Shown here piece by piece: positions 43,317 through 52,756 of a stretch of 64,000 nucleotides of DNA. The notes beneath the pieces are model-generated. The model had not been told where the DNA came from and ran no database searches. It saw only the letters and a list, made by a program, of their open reading frames with translations. Numbering within the stretch: position 1 is the first letter of the stretch; every line of letters begins with the position of its first letter. The stretch covers positions 14,088 through 78,087 of the forward strand of contig DIEQ01000135.1 of assembly GCA_002418705.1 (NCBI GenBank), read 5' to 3'. This DNA is from Mageeibacillus sp. UBA5770 (GTDB taxonomy: Bacteria; Bacillota_A; Clostridia; Saccharofermentanales; Saccharofermentanaceae). Made by a program: the position numbers and the translations under genes.

Positions 43317-44456
43317 TCAGACAAAGGAAAACACAGCCATAATGATATAGAAAACAAACAATGCAGGCAGAAGTAATTTGCTGTGGGAATATCGGCCAAG
43401 GATCAAACCGCGTTTTACACCTCTGACCGCATTTCTGAATGCAGGCAGGATAAGGACTGCAATAATAATGGCAACGGCTCCGCCGACAAGTTCAATGTAG
43501 GAACGGTACCCGAACGGCAGGATCACGGCAAGCAGAAGGACAGGAAGCGTAGCGCTGATCCAGCACAGGAACCGGCTGATTTTGAGTTCTTCATGTATAA
43601 TATCCAGCTGTGCAAGGGATATCGATAAAAATGACGTCAGCATGGCAAGGATAACAAATACGGCACAGGCTATCTTGACACCTGTGCCATATACTTCACT
43701 TAAGCCGACAGTCGCAACCTTAGTAACTGACGGGCTAACTTTGAGCACAATCATCGTAAATACAAACGTAATTGCTGCATTTGTTCCAATACCGGCCAAA
43801 ATACATTTCTTTACTTTGCTTTTATCATGAAGGCCCGCAGCAATCTGAGGTACGGAAAAGAGTGCCGAAAAAGAAAACATACACAGGCTGTATAGCGCTG
43901 TTGTGCGAACGATACTGCCGGATATTAACACGACCTGCCCGTCCGTGTGCCCGACGGCCAGAACAGACAGCATGACAATAACACCGAACATGATAATCAT
44001 CGAATACTTCTCGCTGATACCGATCACCTTGAGTCCCGGCAGGACGACAAGCGAAGCAGCAATATAGAATACTACCTTTGCTGCCCAGCCGGGCATTCCA
44101 AAAACATCCGTCATAACCTCAGCGGCACATGTAAGGTAAAGGGTAAGGTTCAGGAGAAGAACCAGGGCCAAAAATACAAAGAAGGCTCTCGAAGCAATTC
44201 TGCCGCCATTGCCGCGGAATAATTGCTTCTTGAATACCTCCATAAGCTGAACAGATGGTGAAGAAAGAAATACCAGATCAGCCACAAGCAAATGAAGAAC
44301 CGTACTAACAGCATAGGCAGCGATTACTGCAGCTGCTATCTGCACAATACCAAGTCCTGTTGATGCAAACGGTATGGCGAGAATACCCGTTCCGACTCCG
44401 GCCCCGGCAACCAGCATACCGGCTTCAAACGGAGTTAATTTTTTCTCAGCAGCCAT
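43317..44456 (-). CDS. Amino-acid permease-like transporter (HAAAP/APC type)
   Basis: A 379-residue integral membrane protein of about 11 helices. It opens KLTPFEAGMLVAGAGVGTGILAIPFAS, the glycine-rich first helix of the APC superfamily, closest to the hydroxy/aromatic amino acid permease group. The start at 44456 (MAAEKK) has GAGGGA nine bases upstream; the ATG at 44465 is too near that site. It is the first gene of the six-gene radical SAM operon, so it may import the substrate or export a product. The cargo cannot be read from sequence. Confidence 0.8.
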   Translation of the reverse strand: MAAEKKLTPFEAGMLVAGAGVGTGILAIPFASTGLGIVQIAAAVIAAYAVSTVLHLLVADLVFLSSPSVQLMEVFKKQLFRGNGGRIASRAFFVFLALVLLLNLTLYLTCAAEVMTDVFGMPGWAAKVVFYIAASLVVLPGLKVIGISEKYSMIIMFGVIVMLSVLAVGHTDGQVVLISGSIVRTTALYSLCMFSFSALFSVPQIAAGLHDKSKVKKCILAGIGTNAAITFVFTMIVLKVSPSVTKVATVGLSEVYGTGVKIACAVFVILAMLTSFLSISLAQLDIIHEELKISRFLCWISATLPVLLLAVILPFGYRSYIELVGGAVAIIIAVLILPAFRNAVRGVKRGLILGRYSHSKLLLPALFVFYIIMAVFSFV

Positions 44457-44465
44457 ATTCACCAT

Positions 44466-44593
44466 CCCTCTGAAAGATGGATATTTTCGAAGAATATCTT
44501 ATATATATTTTACACCAATTTTAGCGTTCATGACTGCTGAATTATATCCGTAGAATTCTCCCTTCCGTTAGCTGGCCTGATTTTCAATCCTGG
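44466..44593 (-). promoter_or_regulatory. Promoter region of the radical SAM operon
   Basis: Between the GH43 stop and the transporter start. A perfect TATAAT lies at 44546-44541 on the minus strand, without a convincing -35 box, and a near-palindrome (GATATT...AATATC, 44480-44498) lies just before the ribosome site. The gap is too short for, and shows no box of, a cobalamin riboswitch. Confidence 0.45.
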
Positions 44594-46222
44594 TTATTCG
44601 TATTCAGAATATTCGAAAAAATCAAAATCTGCATATTGACGGTGTGTTACCCCGTCTGCACAGGTCATCCCGACAAAGGTTCCTGTAAATTCACCATATT
44701 CGCAGAATTCATCTGATAATTTCGTTGTATCAAAGACATCGCCGATCTTTGAATAATCCTTTCCGTTATAACTCCATTCGAACCAAAGCTTCTTCTCTAT
44801 GACATTGAGCCGCAGATATATGGCACAGTCTTCTATCGGAATACGAGTGCTGAGCAGTTCACTTTTCGACCCGTTCTCCAGCCGGATGATTCCAAGCGCG
44901 CTCTGTCCCAGCGTCTCGCTGTAATATTTTCTTACATACAGGTAATCCATATTATCGTAGTAAATGATAAGACCCGCATTTTGCTGATATGTATGCGGTA
45001 TGTATTCCATTTTTGTCGTTACCGCTGCATTAACACTTGTCAGTTTTCTAGCAAGTATACCGGCTTTATTCAAAGATGTCTGCGCTTCCCCGCCCCGGAG
45101 CCTGACATAACCCTTCCGTATATTAACATCCGCAAAGGTATGCGGCATAACACGGGGAGAATAATACCATTCGCCGAGTTCTTCCCTGTCAAAGTCATCG
45201 AAGTCAGGAATATGCTGGACAGGATGTTCCGGCAGCAGGCTCTCTTCAACTTGTTCTTTCGCAAGGTTTGAGCCATCGTTCATCCGAAGCCAGCCATCCT
45301 CTGTCCATCTCATTTTCTGAATAGCAGACTCTCTGCCTAAAGTACAGCGTAATTCTGGCACAAAGGGCCTGGCACACAGGTGAACCAGGTATACTTCCCC
45401 AAGTGAAGTCTCCACATAACTGCCGTGTCCGGATTTCTGTAAATAAGAGCCCGGATTATAGTACTGAGGCTTCAGATGGTCAGGTTTATCGCGCTCATTG
45501 AAATCTGCCGGATTTGATGTGACAATTGGATTCATAGGGTCTTTTTCGTAAGGTCCCATTATATTCATGGAACGTGCCATCGTAACGCTATGTCCATAAC
45601 CGGTTCCGCCTTCGGCACACATCAGATAATAATACTCACCGCGCTTTGTAAGATGAGGTGCCTCAATACATCCCCTGTCCGTTCCTCCATACCAGATACG
45701 TCTCGGATATCCGATAATTTCCCGGCTCTGGGGGGAGTACTCAACAATACAGACTGCACCCGGTCTTTCATAGCCCTCCCTGGTTTCCCACTCAAGAGAT
45801 ACAATCCATTTCCTCCCGTCATCTCCGTGATATAAGGATGCATCAAATCCGGCTGAATGCAGATATACCGGCCTGCTCCAGGGACCCGTGATGTCTTTTG
45901 CATGAATCACAAAATTATCAATATCAAAATATCGCGCATTCATGGAATTCATTACACCGTAGACAATATAAAATTCGTTCTCTTCCCGGGAATAAGTAAG
46001 GCATGGAGCCCATATTCCTTTTCCTGAGGGAAGACCCGTCAAATCAACCTCATTATTTTTAAGGATATGCGTATACAATTCCCAGTTCTTTAAATCTCTG
46101 GAATGATATACAGGGATTCCCGGCAGCCATTCAAATGAGGATACCGCTATATAGTAATCCTCATCTTTACGGCATATACTCGGATCCGGGTTGAAACCTG
46201 GCAAAATTGGATTTCTAATCAT
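44594..46222 (-). CDS. Glycoside hydrolase family 43 (beta-xylosidase-like)
   Basis: A 542-residue cytoplasmic glycosidase without signal peptide. The five-blade catalytic domain opens NPILPGFNPDPSICR (catalytic Asp); the pKa Asp is likely in FDASLYHGDDG and the acid Glu in RGCIEAPHLTKRG (about residue 190). A C-terminal beta-sandwich (DUF1349-like, about 345-540) is typical of xylosidase members. It should release xylose or arabinose from oligosaccharides. It is 10 bases from the upstream GH5 gene, on the same strand, divergent from the AraC regulator. Confidence 0.9.
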   Translation of the reverse strand: MIRNPILPGFNPDPSICRKDEDYYIAVSSFEWLPGIPVYHSRDLKNWELYTHILKNNEVDLTGLPSGKGIWAPCLTYSREENEFYIVYGVMNSMNARYFDIDNFVIHAKDITGPWSRPVYLHSAGFDASLYHGDDGRKWIVSLEWETREGYERPGAVCIVEYSPQSREIIGYPRRIWYGGTDRGCIEAPHLTKRGEYYYLMCAEGGTGYGHSVTMARSMNIMGPYEKDPMNPIVTSNPADFNERDKPDHLKPQYYNPGSYLQKSGHGSYVETSLGEVYLVHLCARPFVPELRCTLGRESAIQKMRWTEDGWLRMNDGSNLAKEQVEESLLPEHPVQHIPDFDDFDREELGEWYYSPRVMPHTFADVNIRKGYVRLRGGEAQTSLNKAGILARKLTSVNAAVTTKMEYIPHTYQQNAGLIIYYDNMDYLYVRKYYSETLGQSALGIIRLENGSKSELLSTRIPIEDCAIYLRLNVIEKKLWFEWSYNGKDYSKIGDVFDTTKLSDEFCEYGEFTGTFVGMTCADGVTHRQYADFDFFEYSEYE

Positions 46223-46232
46223 TTTTCTGACC

Positions 46233-47405
46233 TCATTTTCTATTCAGCGGAAACCATCCGAAATCAATGCATCTGCCTAAATCCCAGCTGTCCCAGCCAA
46301 TCCAGCCGGTGGTGTTGACTGTATCCGTAAGCAGCTTATAACTCCAATAGAAATATCCTGATCCCTTTTCCCATGCCTGCAATTGCGCGGCTGCCAAACG
46401 ACTGTAGATTTCTTTTTTTTGTTCTGAATCAATCTGATCCTTCATATTATATTCCATACCATTTTGCACACTCTGTCCGCCTTTGGTATCTATACCGCAG
46501 GCCAGGGAATTGAACAGACACCATTCTCCGCATATGACAGGAAAGTACTGCTGCATTTCTTCAATATCCTTTACATAATGTTCCTCTATGAACTGCAGAT
46601 AACTTTCTATGTTCTGTTCGCATCCCAAGGCTTCCGCAACCATCAGATACTGATGAGTATCCAGAACGACATTTGAGTACTTTTCTTCCCTCATGAAGTC
46701 TTTCCATACTTTCAATTCAAATCCGTCATGGAAGACAATGTATTTCTCATCTGCCATATGCTTACGGATTCTGTCATACGCGTCGCAATAGAACTTCCTG
46801 ATAAAATCCATCGAATTGGGTTTACTACCCGCGGCTTTTTTTGCGTCAGCCGGCGGGTATCGTTTCTGCACATCCATCAAATTCCATAAATTTTCTGTTA
46901 TAGGCTCATTCAGGAATTCTATTCCCCACAGGCCTTTTCGATGGCCGTAACGCTGAGCCAGCCTCTCCAGGACAGTCAGGGCAAATTCGATTTCTTTTGG
47001 TTCCTGCGACCATTTACACACGCCGGATATTCCGCCGTTATCAAAGCCATTCTGGCTGTCCGGAACTGTGTGAAGGTCTATTAAGATCTGCAAACCATAT
47101 TTTTCCGCCCAATTGAAGGCTTTGTCGAGTTCAACCGTACAACCCGGGAAGGGGGCTCTGTCGCCAAAGATAAAATAGGGGACAGGAATTCGAACCGTAT
47201 CCAATCCCCACGAGGCAATTCGGATAAAATCTCCCTCGGTTATATATTCAGCTCTATGCGTTTCTATTCTTGCCTCATACACTTCTTTCGATAATTGCCG
47301 GGGCAGATAGTATTCATCTTCCGCTGTCGTTCCGGAAAAAAGCGAAGGACTCATCCATTTCTCCAGAACCAGCCAATTTCCCAAATTCACACCTTTAACA
47401 AACAT
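46233..47405 (-). CDS. Glycoside hydrolase family 5, exo-beta-glucanase-like
   Basis: A 390-residue (beta/alpha)8 glycosidase. VKGVNLGNWLVLEKWMSPS is the N-terminal signature of the exo-1,3-glucanase-like subfamily; WGIEFLNEPI carries the acid/base Glu (about residue 180) and VICGEWCLF the nucleophile (about 295). SGYFYWSYKLLTD is near the end. No signal peptide is present, so it acts inside the cell on imported oligosaccharides. AGGAGAAG precedes the ATG. The operon is GH5-GH43, probably controlled by the divergent AraC protein. Confidence 0.87.
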   Translation of the reverse strand: MFVKGVNLGNWLVLEKWMSPSLFSGTTAEDEYYLPRQLSKEVYEARIETHRAEYITEGDFIRIASWGLDTVRIPVPYFIFGDRAPFPGCTVELDKAFNWAEKYGLQILIDLHTVPDSQNGFDNGGISGVCKWSQEPKEIEFALTVLERLAQRYGHRKGLWGIEFLNEPITENLWNLMDVQKRYPPADAKKAAGSKPNSMDFIRKFYCDAYDRIRKHMADEKYIVFHDGFELKVWKDFMREEKYSNVVLDTHQYLMVAEALGCEQNIESYLQFIEEHYVKDIEEMQQYFPVICGEWCLFNSLACGIDTKGGQSVQNGMEYNMKDQIDSEQKKEIYSRLAAAQLQAWEKGSGYFYWSYKLLTDTVNTTGWIGWDSWDLGRCIDFGWFPLNRK

Positions 47406-47483
47406 ATTCTTCTCCTCTTAACTTTTTAATGTGTCTTTACAATTCTTTCCCCTATTTTTGCTCATACTGCGGCTGCGTTAAAT

Positions 47484-47512
47484 CATAATTCTCATGTTAT
47501 TATCACAATTCT
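47484..47512. promoter_or_regulatory. Direct repeats in the GH5/AraC divergent region
   Basis: CATAATTCT (47484-47492) and CACAATTCT (47504-47512) are direct repeats 20 bases apart, and TACAATTCT recurs at 47438-47446. The spacing of about two helical turns suits an AraC-type regulator with two helix-turn-helix units. Confidence 0.4.
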
Positions 47513-47525
47513 AATATCCTGATGA

Positions 47526-47531
47526 TATAAT
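47526..47531 (+). promoter_or_regulatory. Putative -10 box of the AraC gene
   Basis: A perfect TATAAT 30 bases before the ATG at 47561. The -35 position overlaps the second CACAATTCT repeat, so the regulator could repress or activate itself. Confidence 0.45.
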
Positions 47532-47560
47532 TAATCAATCCGGAATTAGAAGGTAAGAAT

Positions 47561-48769
47561 ATGAATGTGAATTTTTTGCTTCAATACATATCCCAGCACC
47601 TTCACACGTTTGTGCGGCAATATGACAGGCAGGGACTCGAACTCTTCTCGTACTGTGCAAGAATCGATTTTCATGATTTATGTAATCGGCAGCCTGCTAT
47701 TCAAAATGAGCTGATGCGTGCTGCGAATAATGATTATCCGGTCATTACCTGTATTGACGGTAAGATCATGTATGCCGTGATTTCATCGCCGGACTTTATT
47801 TTTTTAATCGGACCTGTAAGGTTCTCTTCTTATCTTCCCTTACAGCGCTACATGGATAATATTGAATTGGATTCAAATTGGATACAGACTGCGCCGGTGT
47901 GCGGACTCCGTGACATACTCCAGGATGCACTTATTCTGCACAACTTATTCCGTGATGATATCCTGAGTATTTCAGATGCCATATATCACCTTTTCCCGGA
48001 AAATAAGATTGATCGTTCAGTACAGCAGCAGTTCTCCGATGACATTTTTTATAATCAGGAATATGGCAAAAAGCACAACCCTTATGACCAGGAGGTCAGG
48101 GAAATCACAAGTATAAGAACCGGTAATATCGAGCAGCTGAAGAAAAGCTGGGAAGAAGATTATGACGGTACCGTCGGAGTTCTGGCACCAACATTGCTGC
48201 GCAGTTCTCAGAACATTGGCATTGTCTTAATAACACTCGCCAGCCGTGCTGCAATTGAAGGCGGGGTTCATCCTGAAATTGCCTATACTCTGGCAGACAG
48301 TTATACAAACAGAATCGAAAAAGCAGAATATGCTGAAGCTGCTGTTAATCTTGGCCGGCAAGCTGAAATGCAGTACGCGATGCTGGTTAATGATATCCGG
48401 AAAAGACGGCCAAATGCACCTGATAAAACCGAAATATCCCCACCTGTCGAAAAATGCAAAGACTATGTTTTTTATCACCTGCATGAAAAAATTGTAATTT
48501 CAGACATTGCCGAGAAACTCCACATTCATCCAAATTATCTGTCAGCAATATTCAGACAGTGTGAAGGAATCACATTATCTGAATTCATCATTCAGGAAAA
48601 AGTAGGTCTTGCGAAAAATCTGCTGATTTATTCAAATTATTCATACATTGAAATAGCCACATACCTTGGATTCTCTTCCCAAAGCCATCTTGGCAAATAC
48701 TTTAAAAGATACACTGGCTATACAATGCTCAAATACCGCAAGCTGTTCGGCAGAAAAGAATTTCTGTAA
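47561..48769 (+). CDS. AraC-family transcriptional regulator
   Basis: A 402-residue regulator. The C-terminal 100 residues hold two helix-turn-helix units: ISDIAEKLHIHPNYLSAIFRQ and YIEIATYLGFSSQSHLGKYFK, followed by the family ending YTGYTMLKYRK. The first 300 residues are a large sensor-like region I do not recognise; no signal peptide or membrane helix is seen. AGAAGG precedes the ATG. It is divergent from the GH5-GH43 operon, its likely target. Confidence 0.9.
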   Translation: MNVNFLLQYISQHLHTFVRQYDRQGLELFSYCARIDFHDLCNRQPAIQNELMRAANNDYPVITCIDGKIMYAVISSPDFIFLIGPVRFSSYLPLQRYMDNIELDSNWIQTAPVCGLRDILQDALILHNLFRDDILSISDAIYHLFPENKIDRSVQQQFSDDIFYNQEYGKKHNPYDQEVREITSIRTGNIEQLKKSWEEDYDGTVGVLAPTLLRSSQNIGIVLITLASRAAIEGGVHPEIAYTLADSYTNRIEKAEYAEAAVNLGRQAEMQYAMLVNDIRKRRPNAPDKTEISPPVEKCKDYVFYHLHEKIVISDIAEKLHIHPNYLSAIFRQCEGITLSEFIIQEKVGLAKNLLIYSNYSYIEIATYLGFSSQSHLGKYFKRYTGYTMLKYRKLFGRKEFL

Positions 48770-48793
48770 ACACCCTGTTATAATCATCAGGGT

Positions 48794-48825
48794 AAAAAAC
48801 TCTGCGGGTTCACGCAGAGTTTTTT
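48794..48825. terminator. Bidirectional terminator
   Basis: A perfect 13-bp stem (AAAAAACTCTGCG with CGCAGAGTTTTTT) around loop GGTTCA, with A-run and T-run on either side. It serves both convergent genes, the AraC regulator and the GH78 gene. Confidence 0.9.
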
Positions 48826-48859
48826 ACTGTTGATTTATATTATATTTTATGTAATTATT

Positions 48860-51715
48860 TCAATACCAATCAATCATGGGAGGAATTACATCCGGTTCAA
48901 ACTGAATCTGCTGCAGCCTCTTCTCAGCCTTTTTGACTTGATCCGGATCAAACTTGAGGAAAGGCATCTGCACCATCTCACGGACACTTCCCATGACAGC
49001 CATGGGAGAATCAGCCATACCAGCCAGAATTGGCAGTTCGCTTTCGATAATCCCACGCGTTAATACAGGCTTAAGCAGCTCATCAAGCTTCATGTCGAGT
49101 GAATAGAATTTCACATAAGGCTTAGCAGGCTCATACGAAATATTGTATGTACCGGCTGCAGCTGCAAACAAAACTCCTGTGCCGCATTGTGCTGCACCTG
49201 GTATATCGGTCAGCTTACTGCCATTACAGATCACGTGCTCAAGACTGGCATCAGGCAGGATCACTTGTGCATGTGCATCAAACGGGATTGCAATCTGGAA
49301 TTTCAGCTTTCCGCCAATAATCTCCCAGTTGCTGACATACGTACCCGCTGCTGATTTGAAGGTGCAGCTGCATTTCGACAGGCGGTAATCCGGCTGCGGT
49401 CTGATAATTGCCTCTTTGAAACCGGGCGCTTTTTCAACCGGATTGATGCCGGCCATATTCCGGTACATCCATTCGACGATCGATCCATATGAATAATGGT
49501 TCAGGGAGTTCATGCCGTCCGGGTTCATTGACCCGTCAGGCATCACCGAATTCCAGCGTTCCCAGATTGTGGTCGCGCCCATCCGCACCGGATAGAGCCA
49601 GCCCGGACATTCTTCGTTGAGCAGCAATTTGTACGCCAGCTCATGATAGCCATTTTCGGACAGTACGCGGCATATGAACGGAGTTCCGACAAAGCCTGTC
49701 TTCAGGTAGTCCTTATCCTTTTTAAGACGAATAACCAGATCTGCGGCAACTCTTTCCCTGTCTGGCTGCGGACAGATATCCAGCGCCAGGACCAGGACAT
49801 AGGCCGTCTGGTTATTCATGGCCAACCGACCCGTCGGAGTGAAATACTCCCTACAGATTGCAGCCTTGATTTTTTCCGCATGCGCTGCATAAAGTCCGGC
49901 GTCGATGCTATTGTCCAGAACAGCGGCCGCCTTGGATACGAGCAACGTCGAATAATAGTAGTAACACGATGCAATAAAGGGAATCTCGGTTCCGCCGATC
50001 GGACTTCTGGGGTCATCTCCGTCCAACGCGAGCCAGTCACCAAAGTGGAAGCCTGTTTTCCAGAGATTTGTCGAACCGCTTCCCTCGTCCTGCCTTCTGA
50101 TATAATCAGCCCACGATTTCATTGATCCGTACTGCTGCTTCAATATTGATTTGTTCCCATAGTGAAGGTACATCGTCCAGGGAATAATCGTTGCTGCGTC
50201 AGCCCAGGCACAGGAGCCGCCTCCCTGCTTATGGAAGGAAGGCACAACAAAAGGAACGCAGCCGTCAGCTTTTTCCTGTTCTTTTGCAAGGTCATAACCG
50301 AACTTGCTGAAAAACGCCAGGACATCCATCTGGAAAGCCGCAGTCCCGGAAAACACCTGCGCATCGCCGGTCCAGCCAAGCCGTTCATCCCGTTGCGGGC
50401 AGTCGGTCGGCACTTCAAAGAAATTGCTTTTCTGGCTCCAGACGCTGTTTTTGATCATGCGGTTGACCAGTACATTACTTGTGCTGATGTCTCCTGTGCT
50501 CTCCATATCAGAGTAAGCAGCTTCAGCAACGAAGTCATCCGGATCGATTTCGCCGCTAAAGCCGGTCAGTTTGACATAACGGAAACCATAATAGGTGAAG
50601 TGCGGACGAAGCGTACGTTCCACGCCATCCGAAGTATAGATGTATTCAGCTTTGGCAAGGCGCAGATTATCCCTGTAAAAATTACCCTTCTGCAATATCT
50701 CACCGTACTGTAATTTTATTTCAGTTCCCAAAGATTCCCGGCAGGTAAATCGGACCCAACCGGCCATGTTCTGGCCAAAATCGAGAACAGATTCACCGGC
50801 AGGTGTGTGAATCAGCTGAACAGGCTTCAATTCTTCCTGTACATGGATCGGAGGGCTTCTTCTTGGTTCCAGCTTACGGCAGTCAAAGTCAATTTCCCTG
50901 ACTTTGAATGTCTCGTCAGGCTTGAACGTGGCATCAAAGATTTCGCCATTATACAAACTCGAAAACCGTATCTGACTCTCCTCAACAGTCCATGAATGGT
51001 CCGTTTTGATAATTTCAGTTGAACCGTCTTCGTAGCTGATCACAAGATCAAGAAGAACCGCCTGATTTTCAGCGTATGTCTTGTCCGACCCGACTTCGAA
51101 ATAGAAATTGCCGATCGCCCAGCCGTCGCCGGCCATCATGGTGATCCGGTTGTCACCGGTTTTGATAAGATCTGTTACATCATAGGTCTGCGTCTGGAGC
51201 CAGGAATCGTAGTCGTTACTTCCCGGGGCCAGATACTCGCAGCCGGCCTTTTCACCATTAATATGCAGTTCATAAAGGCCGAGAGCACTGGCATATGCCC
51301 GCGCGCGTTTCATCTTTTTGGAAACGGAGAATGATTTCCGGAAATTGCAGGACAACCCTTCCTTTTCGCAGGTTATAAACCTGCCGGCAAATTCAGATGC
51401 AGCGCGGCCTGTCTCAAAATAAGCAGCATCGCTCTCGGCCGTATCACCATTATCGGCAACCGCTGTTACTTTATAGTAATAGCGGGTACAGCTTTGAGGC
51501 GTAAAAGGCAAGGGATAAGACAGGCAGTTAATCGATTCGACAAGACCCGAATCGAACACGACGTTATTGAACGATTCATCGAGAGCCACCTGTATCCTGG
51601 CAGATTTCAGAGTCTGTCCTGTTGATTCTTCGACTACAAACGACAGAACCGGTTCAGTATGGGCAAACCCCAGCGGCTGGGTCAGTCGATCGACTTTCAT
51701 TCTGACAATTTTCAT
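48860..51715 (-). CDS. Alpha-L-rhamnosidase (GH78)
   Basis: A 951-residue multidomain glycosidase cleaving terminal alpha-L-rhamnose from glycosides. N-terminal beta-sandwich modules (about 1-330) include RAYASALGLYELHINGEK and MMAGDGWAIGNFYFEVG. The catalytic (alpha/alpha)6 barrel begins near residue 430 with VPTDCPQRDERLGWTGDAQ, which carries the conserved acidic residues of the family. LNHYSYGSIVEWMYRNMAG and a C-terminal sandwich follow. There is no signal peptide, so it works inside the cell. It is the last gene of the minus-strand glycoside locus. Confidence 0.93.
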   Translation of the reverse strand: MKIVRMKVDRLTQPLGFAHTEPVLSFVVEESTGQTLKSARIQVALDESFNNVVFDSGLVESINCLSYPLPFTPQSCTRYYYKVTAVADNGDTAESDAAYFETGRAASEFAGRFITCEKEGLSCNFRKSFSVSKKMKRARAYASALGLYELHINGEKAGCEYLAPGSNDYDSWLQTQTYDVTDLIKTGDNRITMMAGDGWAIGNFYFEVGSDKTYAENQAVLLDLVISYEDGSTEIIKTDHSWTVEESQIRFSSLYNGEIFDATFKPDETFKVREIDFDCRKLEPRRSPPIHVQEELKPVQLIHTPAGESVLDFGQNMAGWVRFTCRESLGTEIKLQYGEILQKGNFYRDNLRLAKAEYIYTSDGVERTLRPHFTYYGFRYVKLTGFSGEIDPDDFVAEAAYSDMESTGDISTSNVLVNRMIKNSVWSQKSNFFEVPTDCPQRDERLGWTGDAQVFSGTAAFQMDVLAFFSKFGYDLAKEQEKADGCVPFVVPSFHKQGGGSCAWADAATIIPWTMYLHYGNKSILKQQYGSMKSWADYIRRQDEGSGSTNLWKTGFHFGDWLALDGDDPRSPIGGTEIPFIASCYYYYSTLLVSKAAAVLDNSIDAGLYAAHAEKIKAAICREYFTPTGRLAMNNQTAYVLVLALDICPQPDRERVAADLVIRLKKDKDYLKTGFVGTPFICRVLSENGYHELAYKLLLNEECPGWLYPVRMGATTIWERWNSVMPDGSMNPDGMNSLNHYSYGSIVEWMYRNMAGINPVEKAPGFKEAIIRPQPDYRLSKCSCTFKSAAGTYVSNWEIIGGKLKFQIAIPFDAHAQVILPDASLEHVICNGSKLTDIPGAAQCGTGVLFAAAAGTYNISYEPAKPYVKFYSLDMKLDELLKPVLTRGIIESELPILAGMADSPMAVMGSVREMVQMPFLKFDPDQVKKAEKRLQQIQFEPDVIPPMIDWY

Positions 51716-51753
51716 AGTAAGTTCACCATTATCCCTTCTTCACAGGCAATGCA

Positions 51754-52674
51754 TTATTTATTACCGAAATGGATCGCCAGCTTGGCATAAAAATCCCCCA
51801 GGGTCAGCCGGGAATCGAGTGTGTGGTAGACACGGATCTCACGGCTGTTCCGGTCATGGACATACGACATATCCGGGAGAATCTTCGGTGCCGGGCACAA
51901 ATCGTAATTCATCCGTTCTCTTTCTTCAAGAAGGACCGTTACGGTACCCTGGTCGCCGAGCCCCCAGCTTTCGCCATGCGGCCACTCCTGGTAGTCGGCA
52001 AGTCTTTCATTAAAGGCGACCATCTGCTCGAAAAGGTAACGACCGATCTCCCCGCAGGGCTTAACCCGGTACTGGAGTTCCGCCAGGCTGACGGCAACCT
52101 GCTTATAGACATTCATCGGGATCTGCCATAGCGGGATCTGCGATCCTAATACGACATTGGCAGCATGGATATCCTGGAGAAGATTGAATTCGTATCCCCC
52201 GGCCGGCCATTTACCGCCGCCGATCCAGATGGCTGTCATCCCTTCGGCGATCTTCGGTTCAAGAAGATACGCTGACGCCAGATCGGTCAGGCTGCCCTGA
52301 AAGACGACAAACAGAGGCAGCGTACTGTCTTTTAGCGCTTCCTGAATGATCATCTCGGCACCGGCCGAAGGAATCGGAGTCTTCTCATCGGGAAGCGGTC
52401 CGGGAGCACCCATAGCCACCGGATACTGATCTGAAATATCCATAAGATCCATTACTTTGTTGATCTCATCAAAGCTGGCCTTAACCGTATTCCCTTTTCC
52501 GTATTCCTGAGGATAATAATCGAAGTGACCGGCAATGATCCCCTGCACGAGGAACTTCGGCGTCATCAGATGGTGAGCCAGCGCGAACTGGTCATCTGCT
52601 TCGTTTTTACAGTCTGTGTGAATCAGCAGTCGGATTTTCTTTTTGGCAGGTACATCAAAATCGTATTTAAACAT
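51754..52674 (-). CDS. Nucleoside hydrolase-like protein
   Basis: A 306-residue protein of the inosine-uridine nucleoside hydrolase fold. LLIHTDCKNEADDQFALAHH (about residue 18) corresponds to the DTDxxxDD calcium loop, with Cys-Lys-Asn-Glu in place of the usual spacer; FQGSLTDLASAYL and IWIGGGKWPAGGYEFNLLQD follow. The start at 52674 has CGGAGG upstream. In this locus it may act on an N- or O-ribosyl-type compound rather than a common nucleoside; several subfamilies in glycan loci lack tested activity. The fold call is strong, the substrate unknown. Confidence 0.78.
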   Translation of the reverse strand: MFKYDFDVPAKKKIRLLIHTDCKNEADDQFALAHHLMTPKFLVQGIIAGHFDYYPQEYGKGNTVKASFDEINKVMDLMDISDQYPVAMGAPGPLPDEKTPIPSAGAEMIIQEALKDSTLPLFVVFQGSLTDLASAYLLEPKIAEGMTAIWIGGGKWPAGGYEFNLLQDIHAANVVLGSQIPLWQIPMNVYKQVAVSLAELQYRVKPCGEIGRYLFEQMVAFNERLADYQEWPHGESWGLGDQGTVTVLLEERERMNYDLCPAPKILPDMSYVHDRNSREIRVYHTLDSRLTLGDFYAKLAIHFGNK

Positions 52675-52756
52675 AGGAAAACCTCCGATTTTATTCATCT
52701 TTGTCTTCGTCCTTCACCTTGATTGTTTCAGAATGAATAGTAAACCCCCGTACCAA

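Noticed and set aside
44466..44593. Possible cobalamin riboswitch controlling the B12-dependent enzymes
   Set aside because: The 128-bp gap is too short and I find no B12-box-like sequence.
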